10,216 nucleotides of DNA from an uncultured Eubacteriales bacterium (GTDB taxonomy: Bacteria; Bacillota; Clostridia; Christensenellales; Christensenellaceae). The stretch is from positions 1 to 10,216 of the forward strand of contig CACZNR010000133.1 in NCBI GenBank assembly GCA_902782475.1, read 5' to 3'. How positions within the stretch are numbered: the stretch's first letter is position 1; each line of letters opens with the position of its first letter. Below are positions 1-6,851 of this stretch, one piece after another. Position numbers and translations under genes: made by a program. Below the pieces are notes generated by a model. It was not told where the DNA came from, ran no database searches, and saw only the letters and a program-made list of their open reading frames with translations.

Positions 1-86
1 AGCTGATTTTGGCCCTGACAACATACAAACTTTGAGATAAACACTATAAACAGGCCTATATATCGATAAAAATCGCTCTTTTTCTG

Positions 87-115
87 TTGTGCAGTAAAAA
101 CCTTTATGTTAAAAT
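87..115 (+). promoter_or_regulatory. Probable pfkA promoter (extended -10)
   Basis: The -10 element TAAAAT (110-115) is preceded by TG and one base (107-109), the extended -10 arrangement that can work with a weak -35. A poor -35 candidate, TTGTGC (87-92), lies 17 bp upstream. Transcription would start near 121-123 and leave a leader of about 100 nt before the pfkA start. Bases 1-86 hold no gene or clear motif that I could recognise. The call rests on motif matching only. Confidence 0.5.
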
Positions 116-198
116 AACGGACGTGCAAAAAGGATTGATAATGTTTTTGACTGTTTTTCGAAGGTTTGATATTTGTTTTTGTAGGATATTTTGATTTG

Positions 199-210
199 GC
201 ACATATGTGC
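199..210. repeat. Perfect 12-bp palindrome in the pfkA leader
   Basis: GCACATATGTGC is its own reverse complement. It lies three bases upstream of the pfkA Shine-Dalgarno sequence (GGAG, 214-217). As DNA it could be an operator for a dimeric regulator; as RNA the outer GCAC/GTGC arms could form a short hairpin next to the ribosome site. No known regulator consensus was recognised, and a chance palindrome is possible. Confidence 0.4.
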
Positions 211-225
211 AACGGAGATATATAG

Positions 226-1188
226 ATGAAAAGAATTGCTGTACTGACAAGCGGTGGAGATACACCTGTAATGAATGCTGCCATATATTCCATAGTCAGA
301 CTTGCTCATAACAAGGGTATGCAGGTACTTGGGATAATGAGAGGCTATTCAGGACTTATAAACGGAGACATGACAGAGCTCCTTCCTGAACAGGTCGAAT
401 ACATCTCCAATCAGGGAGGATCGATACTTAAGAGTGCAAGATGCCTTGAGATGATGACAGATGAGGGAAAGGCACAGGCTGTCAAAACTCTACATGATTT
501 TGGTATAGAAGGACTTATAGTTATCGGCGGAGACGGAAGCTTCAAGGGAGCAAGATCACTTACACATATGGGAGTGCCTGCCGTTGGTCTTCCTGGGACC
601 ATCGATAACGATCTTGCATATACGGATTATTCACTTGGGTTTGATACAGCAGTGAATACTGCAGCCCAGGAGATAGCAAAGATAAGGACCACCATGCTTT
701 CTCATGACAGGATATGTGTAGTTGAGACCATGGGAAGACACTGCGGAGATATAGCTCTCAAGACCGGAGTCGCTGCAGAAGCGGATTTCATACTGGTGCC
801 GGAAGTGCCGTTTGAACTTGATGATATCTGCAAGCAGATAGAGGAAAGACAGAAAAAGGGAAGAGAGACCAGCATAATCGTTCTTTCTGAAGGTGCAGGA
901 GACAGCGCAGAGATCGCAGAATATATAAAGGAAAAGACCGGCAGGGATATGAAGAGTGTCGTACTCGGATATACACAGAGAGGCGGAGAACCGACAGTAT
1001 TTGACAGAGTCCTGGCAATGAAGTGCGGAAAGAGAGCTGTTGAGCTTCTTAACGAAGGTATTGGCAGCAGAGTAGTCGGAATAAGAAAAAACAGGATCTA
1101 TGACCTGGATATAGATGAAGCCCTTACAGAAAAGCTCGAATTTGATTATGAACTTTATGAGCAGTATCTCCAGATGACAAATTACTGA
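226..1188 (+). CDS. pfkA: ATP-dependent 6-phosphofructokinase, divergent PfkA
   Basis: This enzyme phosphorylates fructose-6-phosphate to fructose-1,6-bisphosphate, the committed step of glycolysis in the cytoplasm. The 320-residue length is normal for bacterial PfkA. The N-terminal GGD (10-12), SAR with R72, GGDGS (101-105), PGTIDND (123-129, catalytic D127 and D129), R162, MGR (169-171), E222 and QRGG with R252 are all present. Glycine at 104 and 124 marks the ATP rather than pyrophosphate type. Several normally conserved residues differ: position 15 is V, 21 is Y (usually R), 59 is Y (D in the Bacillus enzyme), 243 is K (usually R) and 249 is Y (usually H). These are residues known from the family for effector or fructose-6-phosphate binding, so regulation and affinity are probably altered. 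The ATG has GGAG eight bases upstream. No pyk gene adjoins it; it stands alone between its own promoter and terminator and may be a second PFK. Confidence 0.93.
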   Translation: MKRIAVLTSGGDTPVMNAAIYSIVRLAHNKGMQVLGIMRGYSGLINGDMTELLPEQVEYISNQGGSILKSARCLEMMTDEGKAQAVKTLHDFGIEGLIVIGGDGSFKGARSLTHMGVPAVGLPGTIDNDLAYTDYSLGFDTAVNTAAQEIAKIRTTMLSHDRICVVETMGRHCGDIALKTGVAAEADFILVPEVPFELDDICKQIEERQKKGRETSIIVLSEGAGDSAEIAEYIKEKTGRDMKSVVLGYTQRGGEPTVFDRVLAMKCGKRAVELLNEGIGSRVVGIRKNRIYDLDIDEALTEKLEFDYELYEQYLQMTNY

Positions 1189-1205
1189 TAAATGTAAACA
1201 CCAGG

Positions 1206-1234
1206 CAGGCTTGACTTGATCAGGCCTGTTTTTT
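1206..1234 (+). terminator. Intrinsic terminator of pfkA
   Basis: A 9-bp stem (1206-1214 with 1220-1228, one T-G wobble) encloses a 5-nt loop and is followed directly by six T residues (1229-1234). It begins 17 nt after the pfkA stop codon. Its DNA also contains the -35 and the edge of the -10 of the proposed dinB promoter. Confidence 0.85.
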
Positions 1235-1239
1235 ATTAT
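1211..1239 (+). promoter_or_regulatory. Probable dinB promoter, predicted leaderless start
   Basis: TTGACT (1211-1216) and TATTAT (1234-1239) each match the sigma-A consensus in five of six positions and are separated by exactly 17 bp. With the usual six-base discriminator the first transcribed base would be A1246, the A of the dinB ATG. No Shine-Dalgarno sequence precedes that ATG, in contrast to the other complete genes in the window, which fits a leaderless message. The -35 lies in the pfkA terminator stem-loop and the -10 starts in its T-tract. Confidence 0.6.
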
Positions 1240-1245
1240 AAAAGC

Positions 1246-2505
1246 ATGGAAAAGAAACGGGTTGTTTTGCATGCGGACTGCAATTCCTTCTATGCTTCTG
1301 TTGAAAGTGTGAAAAGGCCGGAGCTTAAGGAAGTACCCATGGCTGTTGCCGGAAATCCGGAGAGCAGACACGGGATCATACTTGCAAAGAATGAGCTTGC
1401 AAAAAAATTTAATATAAAGACAGCGGAGACTATCTGGCAGGCAAAAAAGAAATGCCCGGATCTTGTTCTTGTGCCACCAAGTTACAGTGATTATGTCAGT
1501 TATTCAAAAAGAGTAAACAGCATATACCAGCAGTATACGGATCTCTGTGAGACCTTTGGGCTGGATGAGACTTTCCTTGATGTGACAGCATCCCTTAAGC
1601 TGTTCGGCAAGACAGGCAGAGGCATAGCTGATGAGCTTCGTGAACGGGTCAAAAAAGAGATAGGGATCACCATATCTGTTGGGGTATCGTTCAACAAGAT
1701 ATTTGCAAAACTTGGGAGCGACTATAAAAAACCGGATGCAGTAACTGTTATCGATGAGGATAACTTCAGGGAATTCACAAAGGACATCCCTGTGGGAGAT
1801 ATGTTCTTTGTTGGTCCTAAAACAGCCATGAAACTCAGAAACATAGGGATAGACACCATAGGAAAGCTGGCATCAACGGAACCGGAATCACTTGAAGGGC
1901 TGTTCGGAAAAAACGGCAGGGTAATGTGGGAAGCTGCAAATGGTCTCAACAGGGATCCTGTAAGGAGCATATATGAGAAGTCCCTTCCAAAATCAGTTGG
2001 ACAGGGCTATACCTTTCCGTCGAATCTCAGATACAGAGAGGAGATCAGACTCGGAGCTTCCACTCTTTCCGAAAAGGTCATTATGCGGATGCGCAGTCAG
2101 GATCTGCTTTGCAGCGGAGTCCAGGTACATCTCAGGGACCCATCTTTCCATGACATATCCAGACAGAAGAAGTTTCAAAGACCCACAAGGCTCTACACGG
2201 ATATTTTCAGTGGGGCAATGGAGCTTATAAACAAAAACTGGGATTACAGGAAAGAACTCAGGGCCATGACCATAACTGCCATAGGTATATCAAAGGAAGA
2301 GGAAACAGTTTATCAGATGGATCTTTTCGGAGTAGATGAAAAGACCGAAAAACAGGAGAACCTGGAGGATGCTTTCTATGGGCTCAAGAAGAAATATGGC
2401 GATACTATGATAAGAAGAGGCAATCTTCTGAATGTGGAAGGAAGAGGCGAGCCTTCGGATGACGAAGACAGATATATACCATTCCACGGGCTTGAAAAGA
2501 AATGA
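1246..2505 (+). CDS. dinB: DNA polymerase IV, Y-family translesion polymerase
   Basis: DinB copies past damaged template bases with low fidelity. The start at 1246 gives 419 residues and opens with the first beta strand, VVLHAD, as expected for the family. An upstream in-frame TTG at 1216 lies inside the pfkA terminator and adds residues foreign to the family, so it was not used. Visible landmarks are the metal-binding D11 in HADCNSFYASVE with aromatic steric-gate residue Y16, the catalytic D107-E108 in GLDETFLDV, the SVGVSFNKIFAKLGSDYKKP block of the palm, a helix-hairpin-helix-like region following VGPKTAMKLRNIGI, and a beta-clamp binding motif QMDLF at 357-361 near the C terminus. A LexA-type box was not seen upstream. 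There is no Shine-Dalgarno sequence at the start. The stop codon overlaps the ribosome site of the nitroreductase gene, so the two are probably co-transcribed. Confidence 0.93.
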   Translation: MEKKRVVLHADCNSFYASVESVKRPELKEVPMAVAGNPESRHGIILAKNELAKKFNIKTAETIWQAKKKCPDLVLVPPSYSDYVSYSKRVNSIYQQYTDLCETFGLDETFLDVTASLKLFGKTGRGIADELRERVKKEIGITISVGVSFNKIFAKLGSDYKKPDAVTVIDEDNFREFTKDIPVGDMFFVGPKTAMKLRNIGIDTIGKLASTEPESLEGLFGKNGRVMWEAANGLNRDPVRSIYEKSLPKSVGQGYTFPSNLRYREEIRLGASTLSEKVIMRMRSQDLLCSGVQVHLRDPSFHDISRQKKFQRPTRLYTDIFSGAMELINKNWDYRKELRAMTITAIGISKEEETVYQMDLFGVDEKTEKQENLEDAFYGLKKKYGDTMIRRGNLLNVEGRGEPSDDEDRYIPFHGLEKK

Positions 2506-2520
2506 GGAGGTAAATGCAGG

Positions 2521-3333
2521 ATGCAAAGCATCACTGAAAGCATAAAAAAACGCAGGAGCGTCAGGACCTTTGACGGTAAGGAGCCGGATAAGGAGCTTAT
2601 TGAACATATTGAGGATATATGCAGGGACAGCAGGAATCCATTTGGGATCAGTGTCAGATATGTACTGATCGAAAAGGAAAGATATGGAGTCGGAAGCCCG
2701 GTGATAAGCGGTGAAAAGCTCTATATAGCCGGCATAGTCAGACAGGAGAAGGATGCGGAGGTCGCCTTTGGATTTTCCTTTGAGGATGTACTTTTGAAAC
2801 TTGAAGCAGAAGGCATCTCGGGGACCATAATGGCAGGGTTTGATGAAAAGGCCTTTTCGCATGCCGTCCCTCTTTCTGATGGTGAAAGGATAGCCTGTAT
2901 AAGTCCAATTGGATACAAGGCGGACAGGATGTCTTTGCGCGAGACGCTCATGAGAAAGGCAGTGGGAGCAGATAAAAGGCTCCCTCTTAGCGGGATATGT
3001 TACATCAGGGATCTTGATCATCCTGCACAGGCATCAGAACTTGGAGATCTTGGACCTTTGCTTGAGCTTGTAAGGCTTGCACCTTCTGCTGTCAACAGAC
3101 AGCCATGGAGGATGGTGATCCGAGACAGGACGATACACTTTTACGAAGATCATGCGAAGGGAATGCAGGGAAAGGATGGATGGGATATACAGAAGATAGA
3201 TATGGGCATAGCTCTCTGCCATTTCTATCATGGAGCAAGAGAATCAGGACTGGTCACGGACTGCTTTCTAAACGACCCGCATATAAATGTTCCTGAGGGC
3301 ACTGAATACATCGTATCCATGAGGATAGTATGA
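2521..3333 (+). CDS. Nitroreductase-family flavoprotein (TM1586-like)
   Basis: A probable FMN-dependent oxidoreductase of 270 residues in the nitroreductase fold. The N terminus has the phosphate-contacting signature KKRRSVR (9-15), and SAVNRQPW (189-196) matches the S-x-x-N-x-Q-P block that lines the flavin pocket. The long central part and the late position of the second motif resemble the TM1586-type subfamily rather than the compact NfsB type; that subfamily placement is from memory and moderately sure. No signal peptide or membrane segment is seen. AGGAGG (2505-2510) lies ten bases before the ATG and overlaps the dinB stop, and the gap to dinB is 15 nt, which suggests one transcript. The substrate cannot be told from sequence. 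A role alongside a translesion polymerase, such as nitro-compound or quinone detoxification, is speculation. Confidence 0.8.
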   Translation: MQSITESIKKRRSVRTFDGKEPDKELIEHIEDICRDSRNPFGISVRYVLIEKERYGVGSPVISGEKLYIAGIVRQEKDAEVAFGFSFEDVLLKLEAEGISGTIMAGFDEKAFSHAVPLSDGERIACISPIGYKADRMSLRETLMRKAVGADKRLPLSGICYIRDLDHPAQASELGDLGPLLELVRLAPSAVNRQPWRMVIRDRTIHFYEDHAKGMQGKDGWDIQKIDMGIALCHFYHGARESGLVTDCFLNDPHINVPEGTEYIVSMRIV

Positions 3334-3337
3334 TAAA

Positions 3338-3368
3338 AAATGGCCTGCGGTATTATCGCAGGCCATTT
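3338..3368. terminator. Shared terminator between convergent genes
   Basis: A perfect 12-bp inverted repeat (3338-3349 with 3357-3368) with a 7-nt loop lies five bases after the nitroreductase stop and 21 bases beyond the end of nagA. On the minus strand it is followed by a run of six T residues, a strong terminator for nagA. On the plus strand the T-tract is short and interrupted, so termination of the dinB transcript is probably weaker. Confidence 0.85.
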
Positions 3369-3389
3369 GTGTCGTTATGATGATAGGTA

Positions 3390-4523
3390 TCAGGCAGTGT
3401 ATTCGGTCTTTCCTCTTATTACTGTCATCCTGAGATCGAGATCATCGTCAAGAAGTATGAAGTCTGCCTTGCAGCCTATCTTTATTCTTCCGATATCGAG
3501 CCTGTTTATGGAATTTGCAGCATTTTCCGTACCCATCCTGAGAGCCTTGTCCAGAGGGATACCGACCTTGAATACAAGGTTCCTCACTCCGTCAAGTATG
3601 GATATTGTAGAACCTGCAAGTCTGCCATCCTCGGCAAGCCTTGCGATATGATCCTTTACCACGACCTTGCTTCCGGCGAGCTGATAGTCACCATCCGGCA
3701 TCTGGCCAGGCTCCAGTGAATCTGAGCAGAGGAAGGTCTTTTCAAAGCCTTTTGCCTTCATTATAAGTCTGGCTGCATATTTATTGATGTGCTGCAGGTC
3801 AGGTATGAATTCACATGTGATCCTGTCGTCAGTGAGCACTACGCCTATTGAACATTCGTTCCTGTGATGGAATGCATAGAAGCCATTGAAGGTATGTGTT
3901 GATATGGTGACTCCCTTTGCAATAGCCTCTTCCATTATAGGAGCGGTGGAGTCGGTATGTGCGGCTGATACTACTATGCCTTTCTTTACGAGATATGGGA
4001 TAAGCTCCATTGCACCTTCCTTCTCCGGAGCAACAGAGAATCTTACGATAGCATCCTCATAATGTCCTGTCATCTTCTTGTAATTATCCATGGTTGGATC
4101 CTTAAGAAGAGGAATCGCATGTGAGCCTCTGTTATCGAGCCCGAAGAAAGGACCTTCTATATGCGCTCCAAGGACTCTGGTTCCGTGGTCACGCTTCTTT
4201 GCTTCACTAACCTCACCAAGGAAGTGATTGATGTTCTCAAGTGTATCTGTAGCATTTGTAGGACAATAGGAAGTGGTTCCTACCTTAGGCAGGTTATCTG
4301 CCAGAAAATCGGTGCCTCCCGGGGTAAGTACGTCCTTTCCGAAGCTGCCATGGATATGTGTGTCTACAAATCCCGGAGCGAGTATGCATCCGTTGCCGTC
4401 CAACGCATCAGGACTGTCACATTTTTCGTACATATTGGTAATTATGCCGTCTTCAAATTCAACTGCCGTTACAGGAGTAAAGACTTCGCCGTTGAAAACA
4501 CGGACATTTTTAATTATTGCCAT
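3390..4523 (-). CDS. nagA: N-acetylglucosamine-6-phosphate deacetylase
   Basis: NagA removes the acetyl group from GlcNAc-6-phosphate, giving glucosamine-6-phosphate and acetate, in amino-sugar catabolism and cell-wall recycling. The 377-residue protein has the amidohydrolase layout: a short N-terminal beta part, PGFVDTHIHG with metal ligands H56 and H58, HIEGPF with E123, AAHTDS with H189, THTFNG with H210, HHR (219-221), H245, and SDS with catalytic D268, ending in ADFILLDDD typical of the C-terminal beta domain. The HxH pair resembles Bacillus NagA; E. coli NagA has Q and N at those places. The substrate loop differs from the common family sequence (THTFNGF for THLFNAM, SDS for TDA), so a related amino-sugar phosphate is possible. 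AGGAG lies seven bases before the ATG. It appears monocistronic, without nagB in the window, and is divergent from cdaA. Confidence 0.88.
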   Translation of the reverse strand: MAIIKNVRVFNGEVFTPVTAVEFEDGIITNMYEKCDSPDALDGNGCILAPGFVDTHIHGSFGKDVLTPGGTDFLADNLPKVGTTSYCPTNATDTLENINHFLGEVSEAKKRDHGTRVLGAHIEGPFFGLDNRGSHAIPLLKDPTMDNYKKMTGHYEDAIVRFSVAPEKEGAMELIPYLVKKGIVVSAAHTDSTAPIMEEAIAKGVTISTHTFNGFYAFHHRNECSIGVVLTDDRITCEFIPDLQHINKYAARLIMKAKGFEKTFLCSDSLEPGQMPDGDYQLAGSKVVVKDHIARLAEDGRLAGSTISILDGVRNLVFKVGIPLDKALRMGTENAANSINRLDIGRIKIGCKADFILLDDDLDLRMTVIRGKTEYTA

Positions 4524-4557
4524 AACGATTCTCCTTAATAATCTTAAATCTGTATAA

Positions 4558-4587
4558 AGTATATCACCCTGTCATAGCTTATTTCCA
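4558..4587 (-). promoter_or_regulatory. Probable nagA promoter (extended -10)
   Basis: On the minus strand TATACT (4563 to 4558) matches five of six -10 positions and is preceded by TG plus one base (4566-4564), an extended -10. A -35 candidate TGGAAA (4587 to 4582) lies 18 bp upstream. Transcription would begin near 4551, giving a leader of about 28 nt containing the AGGAG ribosome site (4535 to 4531). Confidence 0.55.
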
Positions 4588-4595
4588 TAAGACAG
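4569..4595. repeat. Interrupted inverted repeat over the nagA promoter
   Basis: CTGTC (4569-4573) is mirrored by GACAG (4591-4595), and inside these TTAT (4579-4582) is mirrored by ATAA (4587-4590) around four bases. The element covers the -35 and spacer of the proposed nagA promoter, a typical repressor position. It is asymmetric and short, and does not match a NagR operator that I can recall, so it is tentative. Confidence 0.3.
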
Positions 4596-4655
4596 CTAAC
4601 ATAATGAATATATGATAATTAATACAAAATTAATAAAGAACCGGAGCAGTATAAC

Positions 4656-4684
4656 TTGCCAAAAGAATGTATTAAGCATAGAAT
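4656..4684 (+). promoter_or_regulatory. Probable promoter of the cdaA operon
   Basis: TTGCCA (4656-4661) and TAGAAT (4679-4684) each match the sigma-A consensus in five of six positions with a 17-bp spacer. Transcription would start near 4691, leaving a 24-nt leader with GGAGG (4703-4707) seven bases before the TTG start. The leader is too short for a riboswitch. Confidence 0.65.
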
Positions 4685-4714
4685 TATTTTGGATATTTTT
4701 GTGGAGGTTCGGCT

Positions 4715-5557
4715 TTGAGCTTAAGGGATATTTTTGACAAGATTCTGAATAATAATCTCAATTTCAAGATACAGGATGCCATCGACATCCTTCTTGTCGC
4801 AACTGCCATTTACGGGCTGCTGGTGCTGACCAGAAAGACACGTGCAAGTCAGGTCCTTAAGGGACTTGGCATATTCCTTGTGCTTGCACAGGTGTGCAGA
4901 TGGATCGGACTTTCCTCAATGTCATGGGTACTCAATAAATTCATAGAAACAGGTATCATAATACTCGTCATCATATTCCAGCCGGAGATAAGAAGAGCAC
5001 TTGAGCATATAGGAAGGAACAAGATGCTTTCCAAGCTCATGGGTGGCGGAGAAGATGAAGACGACTTCTCGGAGACCATTGCTGAGATCGAAACAGCAAC
5101 TCTTGACATGTCAAGGCATAAAGTCGGAGCACTTATGGTATTTGAGAATCAGACAGGACTTAATGATGTCATAGAGACCGGTCATATCGTGGACGGAAAG
5201 ATAACCGCAGAGCTCATAGAGAACATCTTTTTCCATAATGCACCTCTACATGACGGAGCCATGATACTCAATGGTGAAAGGATAGTCGCAGCCGGATGTT
5301 TCCTGCCCTTAAGTGATAACAGGGACATCGACTCGGAGCTTGGGACCAGACACAGGGCTGCCATAGGTCTGTCAGAGATATCTGATGCAAGGATAATAGT
5401 GGTATCCGAGGAAACAGGAGCCATATCTCTGGCACACGAGGGGACCATCACAAGATATCTTGACAGGGATGAGCTGCACAAGGTACTTGAGACTATCTAT
5501 AATGTAAACAATTCAAAGAGCAAACGCATAGGAGGAATGATATGGAAGAAAAAATGA
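4715..5557 (+). CDS. cdaA: Diadenylate cyclase CdaA
   Basis: CdaA condenses two ATP into cyclic di-AMP, the second messenger that controls potassium and osmolyte uptake and cell-wall balance in Firmicutes. The 280-residue protein has three predicted N-terminal membrane helices (about 21-39, 47-64 and 77-90), the conserved FQPEIRRALE stretch after the third, an acidic linker (about 109-121) and a DisA_N/DAC domain with the active-site motifs DGA (180-182) and RHR (212-214). The length is usual for the membrane-bound CdaA class. The start is TTG, chosen because GGAGG lies seven bases upstream and the N terminus aligns with the family. It is the first gene of a seven-gene unit and overlaps cdaR by 16 nt. 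Both catalytic motifs are intact, so it should be active. Confidence 0.95.
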   Translation: MSLRDIFDKILNNNLNFKIQDAIDILLVATAIYGLLVLTRKTRASQVLKGLGIFLVLAQVCRWIGLSSMSWVLNKFIETGIIILVIIFQPEIRRALEHIGRNKMLSKLMGGGEDEDDFSETIAEIETATLDMSRHKVGALMVFENQTGLNDVIETGHIVDGKITAELIENIFFHNAPLHDGAMILNGERIVAAGCFLPLSDNRDIDSELGTRHRAAIGLSEISDARIIVVSEETGAISLAHEGTITRYLDRDELHKVLETIYNVNNSKSKRIGGMIWKKK

Positions 5558-6843
5558 ATAACAGATCATTCTTCTCATCTGTCTGGAACGGACTGAAGAT
5601 CGCAGGAAAATGGATACTGGATTTTTTCAGAAAGAATACTCTTTTGAAACTGGTTTCTCTGCTGTTTGCTGTTTTTGTGTGGGCTTTCGTCATAGTTGAA
5701 GAGAATCCTCAGAGGACGATGACTCTAAGGGATGTCCCTGTTACGTACAGCGGCATAGATTCCCTTACAAAACAGGGGCTTACAGTGGAGACTGATGACC
5801 TGCTGAAGCAGGTGGATATAGTCTTGCTGGCCGGACAGGATATCCACAAGAGCATAAATACCAACAATGTCAGGGCATTCATTGATTTTTCCACCATAAA
5901 TGATATAGGATCATATACTCTGGACGTTCAAACCGCAGTCAGTATCGGCGGTGTAAGCGTACAGAGGATCAGTACAAACAAGGTCAATGTTACAGTGGAA
6001 GCACTGGCAACAAGAAAGGTCCCGGTGACCTATGAGATTACAGGAGAGCCTGAAGAAGGCTATTACATAGCGGAACCTGTGCTCGACAGTTCCATAGTCT
6101 CCATAACAGGCAGGGCCAGCAGTGTGAACACTGTTACACATGCTGTATGTGAGATATCTGTATCAGGGCTCACACAGACTACGGATAAGAGCTACAATCT
6201 TAAACTCATCGACAATAAGGGAAGAGAAGTGGATATATCCTCAGTCAACAGTGAGATACCATCAGCTGTAGTTCACCTTGAAGTATCCAGGGTAAAAGAG
6301 GTAAGCCTCGATACAACAGATCTTGCAAATAGGATAAAGGGGATAAAGAGCGGCTTTGAGATAACAGGTGCAACTGCAAATCCAGCAACTTTCGAGATAA
6401 TAGGATCTGAGGAAGCACTTGAAAAGGTGACGACATTAAGGATAAAGCCAATGAACGTTGAGAACATTGACTCTTCGACACTAATAAATGCAGAGATCGA
6501 GCATGTGGAAGGCGTTACCGTACTTTCGGGTGAACATGTATCCATATATCTTCAGATATCAGAGATAAGTGCAGAAAAGAAATTTGAGAATATAAAGATC
6601 AATTATATTAATGCTGCCGAAGGACTTACCGCAGAACTTTCAGATAATTACACCAATGTCACCATGGTCGGTGGTGTTGCTCAGCTTGAGAAGCTCTCAA
6701 GAGAGGATATAGTGCTATATGTCGATCTTGCAGATCTGAGTGCAGGCACTATAACTCTTCCAGTAAGGATCGAGGAGATAGTCGGTATAGACGTTACCAA
6801 GGCAGTCATAGAAACTCCTACGATATCAGTAACCCTCAGGTAG
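5542..6843 (+). CDS. cdaR: CdaA regulatory protein CdaR, YbbR repeats
   Basis: CdaR is the membrane-anchored partner of CdaA and modulates its cyclase activity from the outer face of the membrane. The protein has 433 residues: a cytoplasmic start with a basic stretch, one membrane helix at about 34-52 (LLKLVSLLFAVFVWAFV), and an extracellular part that can be read as four YbbR-type beta repeats at roughly 60-152, 158-249, 251-340 and 345-433. No enzymatic motif is present. The start at 5542 is supported by AGGAGG (5530-5535) six bases upstream; the alternative ATG at 5554 would be 18 bases from it. The 16-nt overlap with cdaA suggests translational coupling. In many Firmicutes glmM follows, but here the next gene is a P-loop NTPase after only eight bases. 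Confidence 0.92.
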   Translation: MEEKMNNRSFFSSVWNGLKIAGKWILDFFRKNTLLKLVSLLFAVFVWAFVIVEENPQRTMTLRDVPVTYSGIDSLTKQGLTVETDDLLKQVDIVLLAGQDIHKSINTNNVRAFIDFSTINDIGSYTLDVQTAVSIGGVSVQRISTNKVNVTVEALATRKVPVTYEITGEPEEGYYIAEPVLDSSIVSITGRASSVNTVTHAVCEISVSGLTQTTDKSYNLKLIDNKGREVDISSVNSEIPSAVVHLEVSRVKEVSLDTTDLANRIKGIKSGFEITGATANPATFEIIGSEEALEKVTTLRIKPMNVENIDSSTLINAEIEHVEGVTVLSGEHVSIYLQISEISAEKKFENIKINYINAAEGLTAELSDNYTNVTMVGGVAQLEKLSREDIVLYVDLADLSAGTITLPVRIEEIVGIDVTKAVIETPTISVTLR

Positions 6844-6851
6844 GTAATCAC

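Noticed and set aside
64..80. Small hairpin CGAT-AAAA-ATCG followed by a T-rich stretch, as a terminator of an upstream gene
   Set aside because: The stem is only four base pairs and the T-run is delayed, too weak to call.
526..614. Pyrophosphate-dependent phosphofructokinase
   Set aside because: Positions 104 and 124 are glycine, as in ATP-dependent enzymes; the pyrophosphate type usually has D and K there.
1216..1245. Upstream TTG start for dinB adding ten residues
   Set aside because: It lies inside the pfkA terminator, downstream of most of its own proposed -35, and the added residues precede the normal family N terminus.
631..1371. Long minus-strand open frame opposite pfkA and the dinB start
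   Set aside because: It lies opposite clearly coding DNA, crosses a terminator, resembles no family and has biased Cys/Ser/Leu-rich composition typical of antisense frames.
2290..3021. Long minus-strand open frame opposite dinB and the nitroreductase gene
   Set aside because: Both plus-strand genes have intact family motifs; the antisense product matches nothing recognisable and has no ribosome site of note.
4685..4714. c-di-AMP (ydaO-type) riboswitch before cdaA
   Set aside because: The predicted leader is about 24 nt, far too short, and no conserved core was seen.
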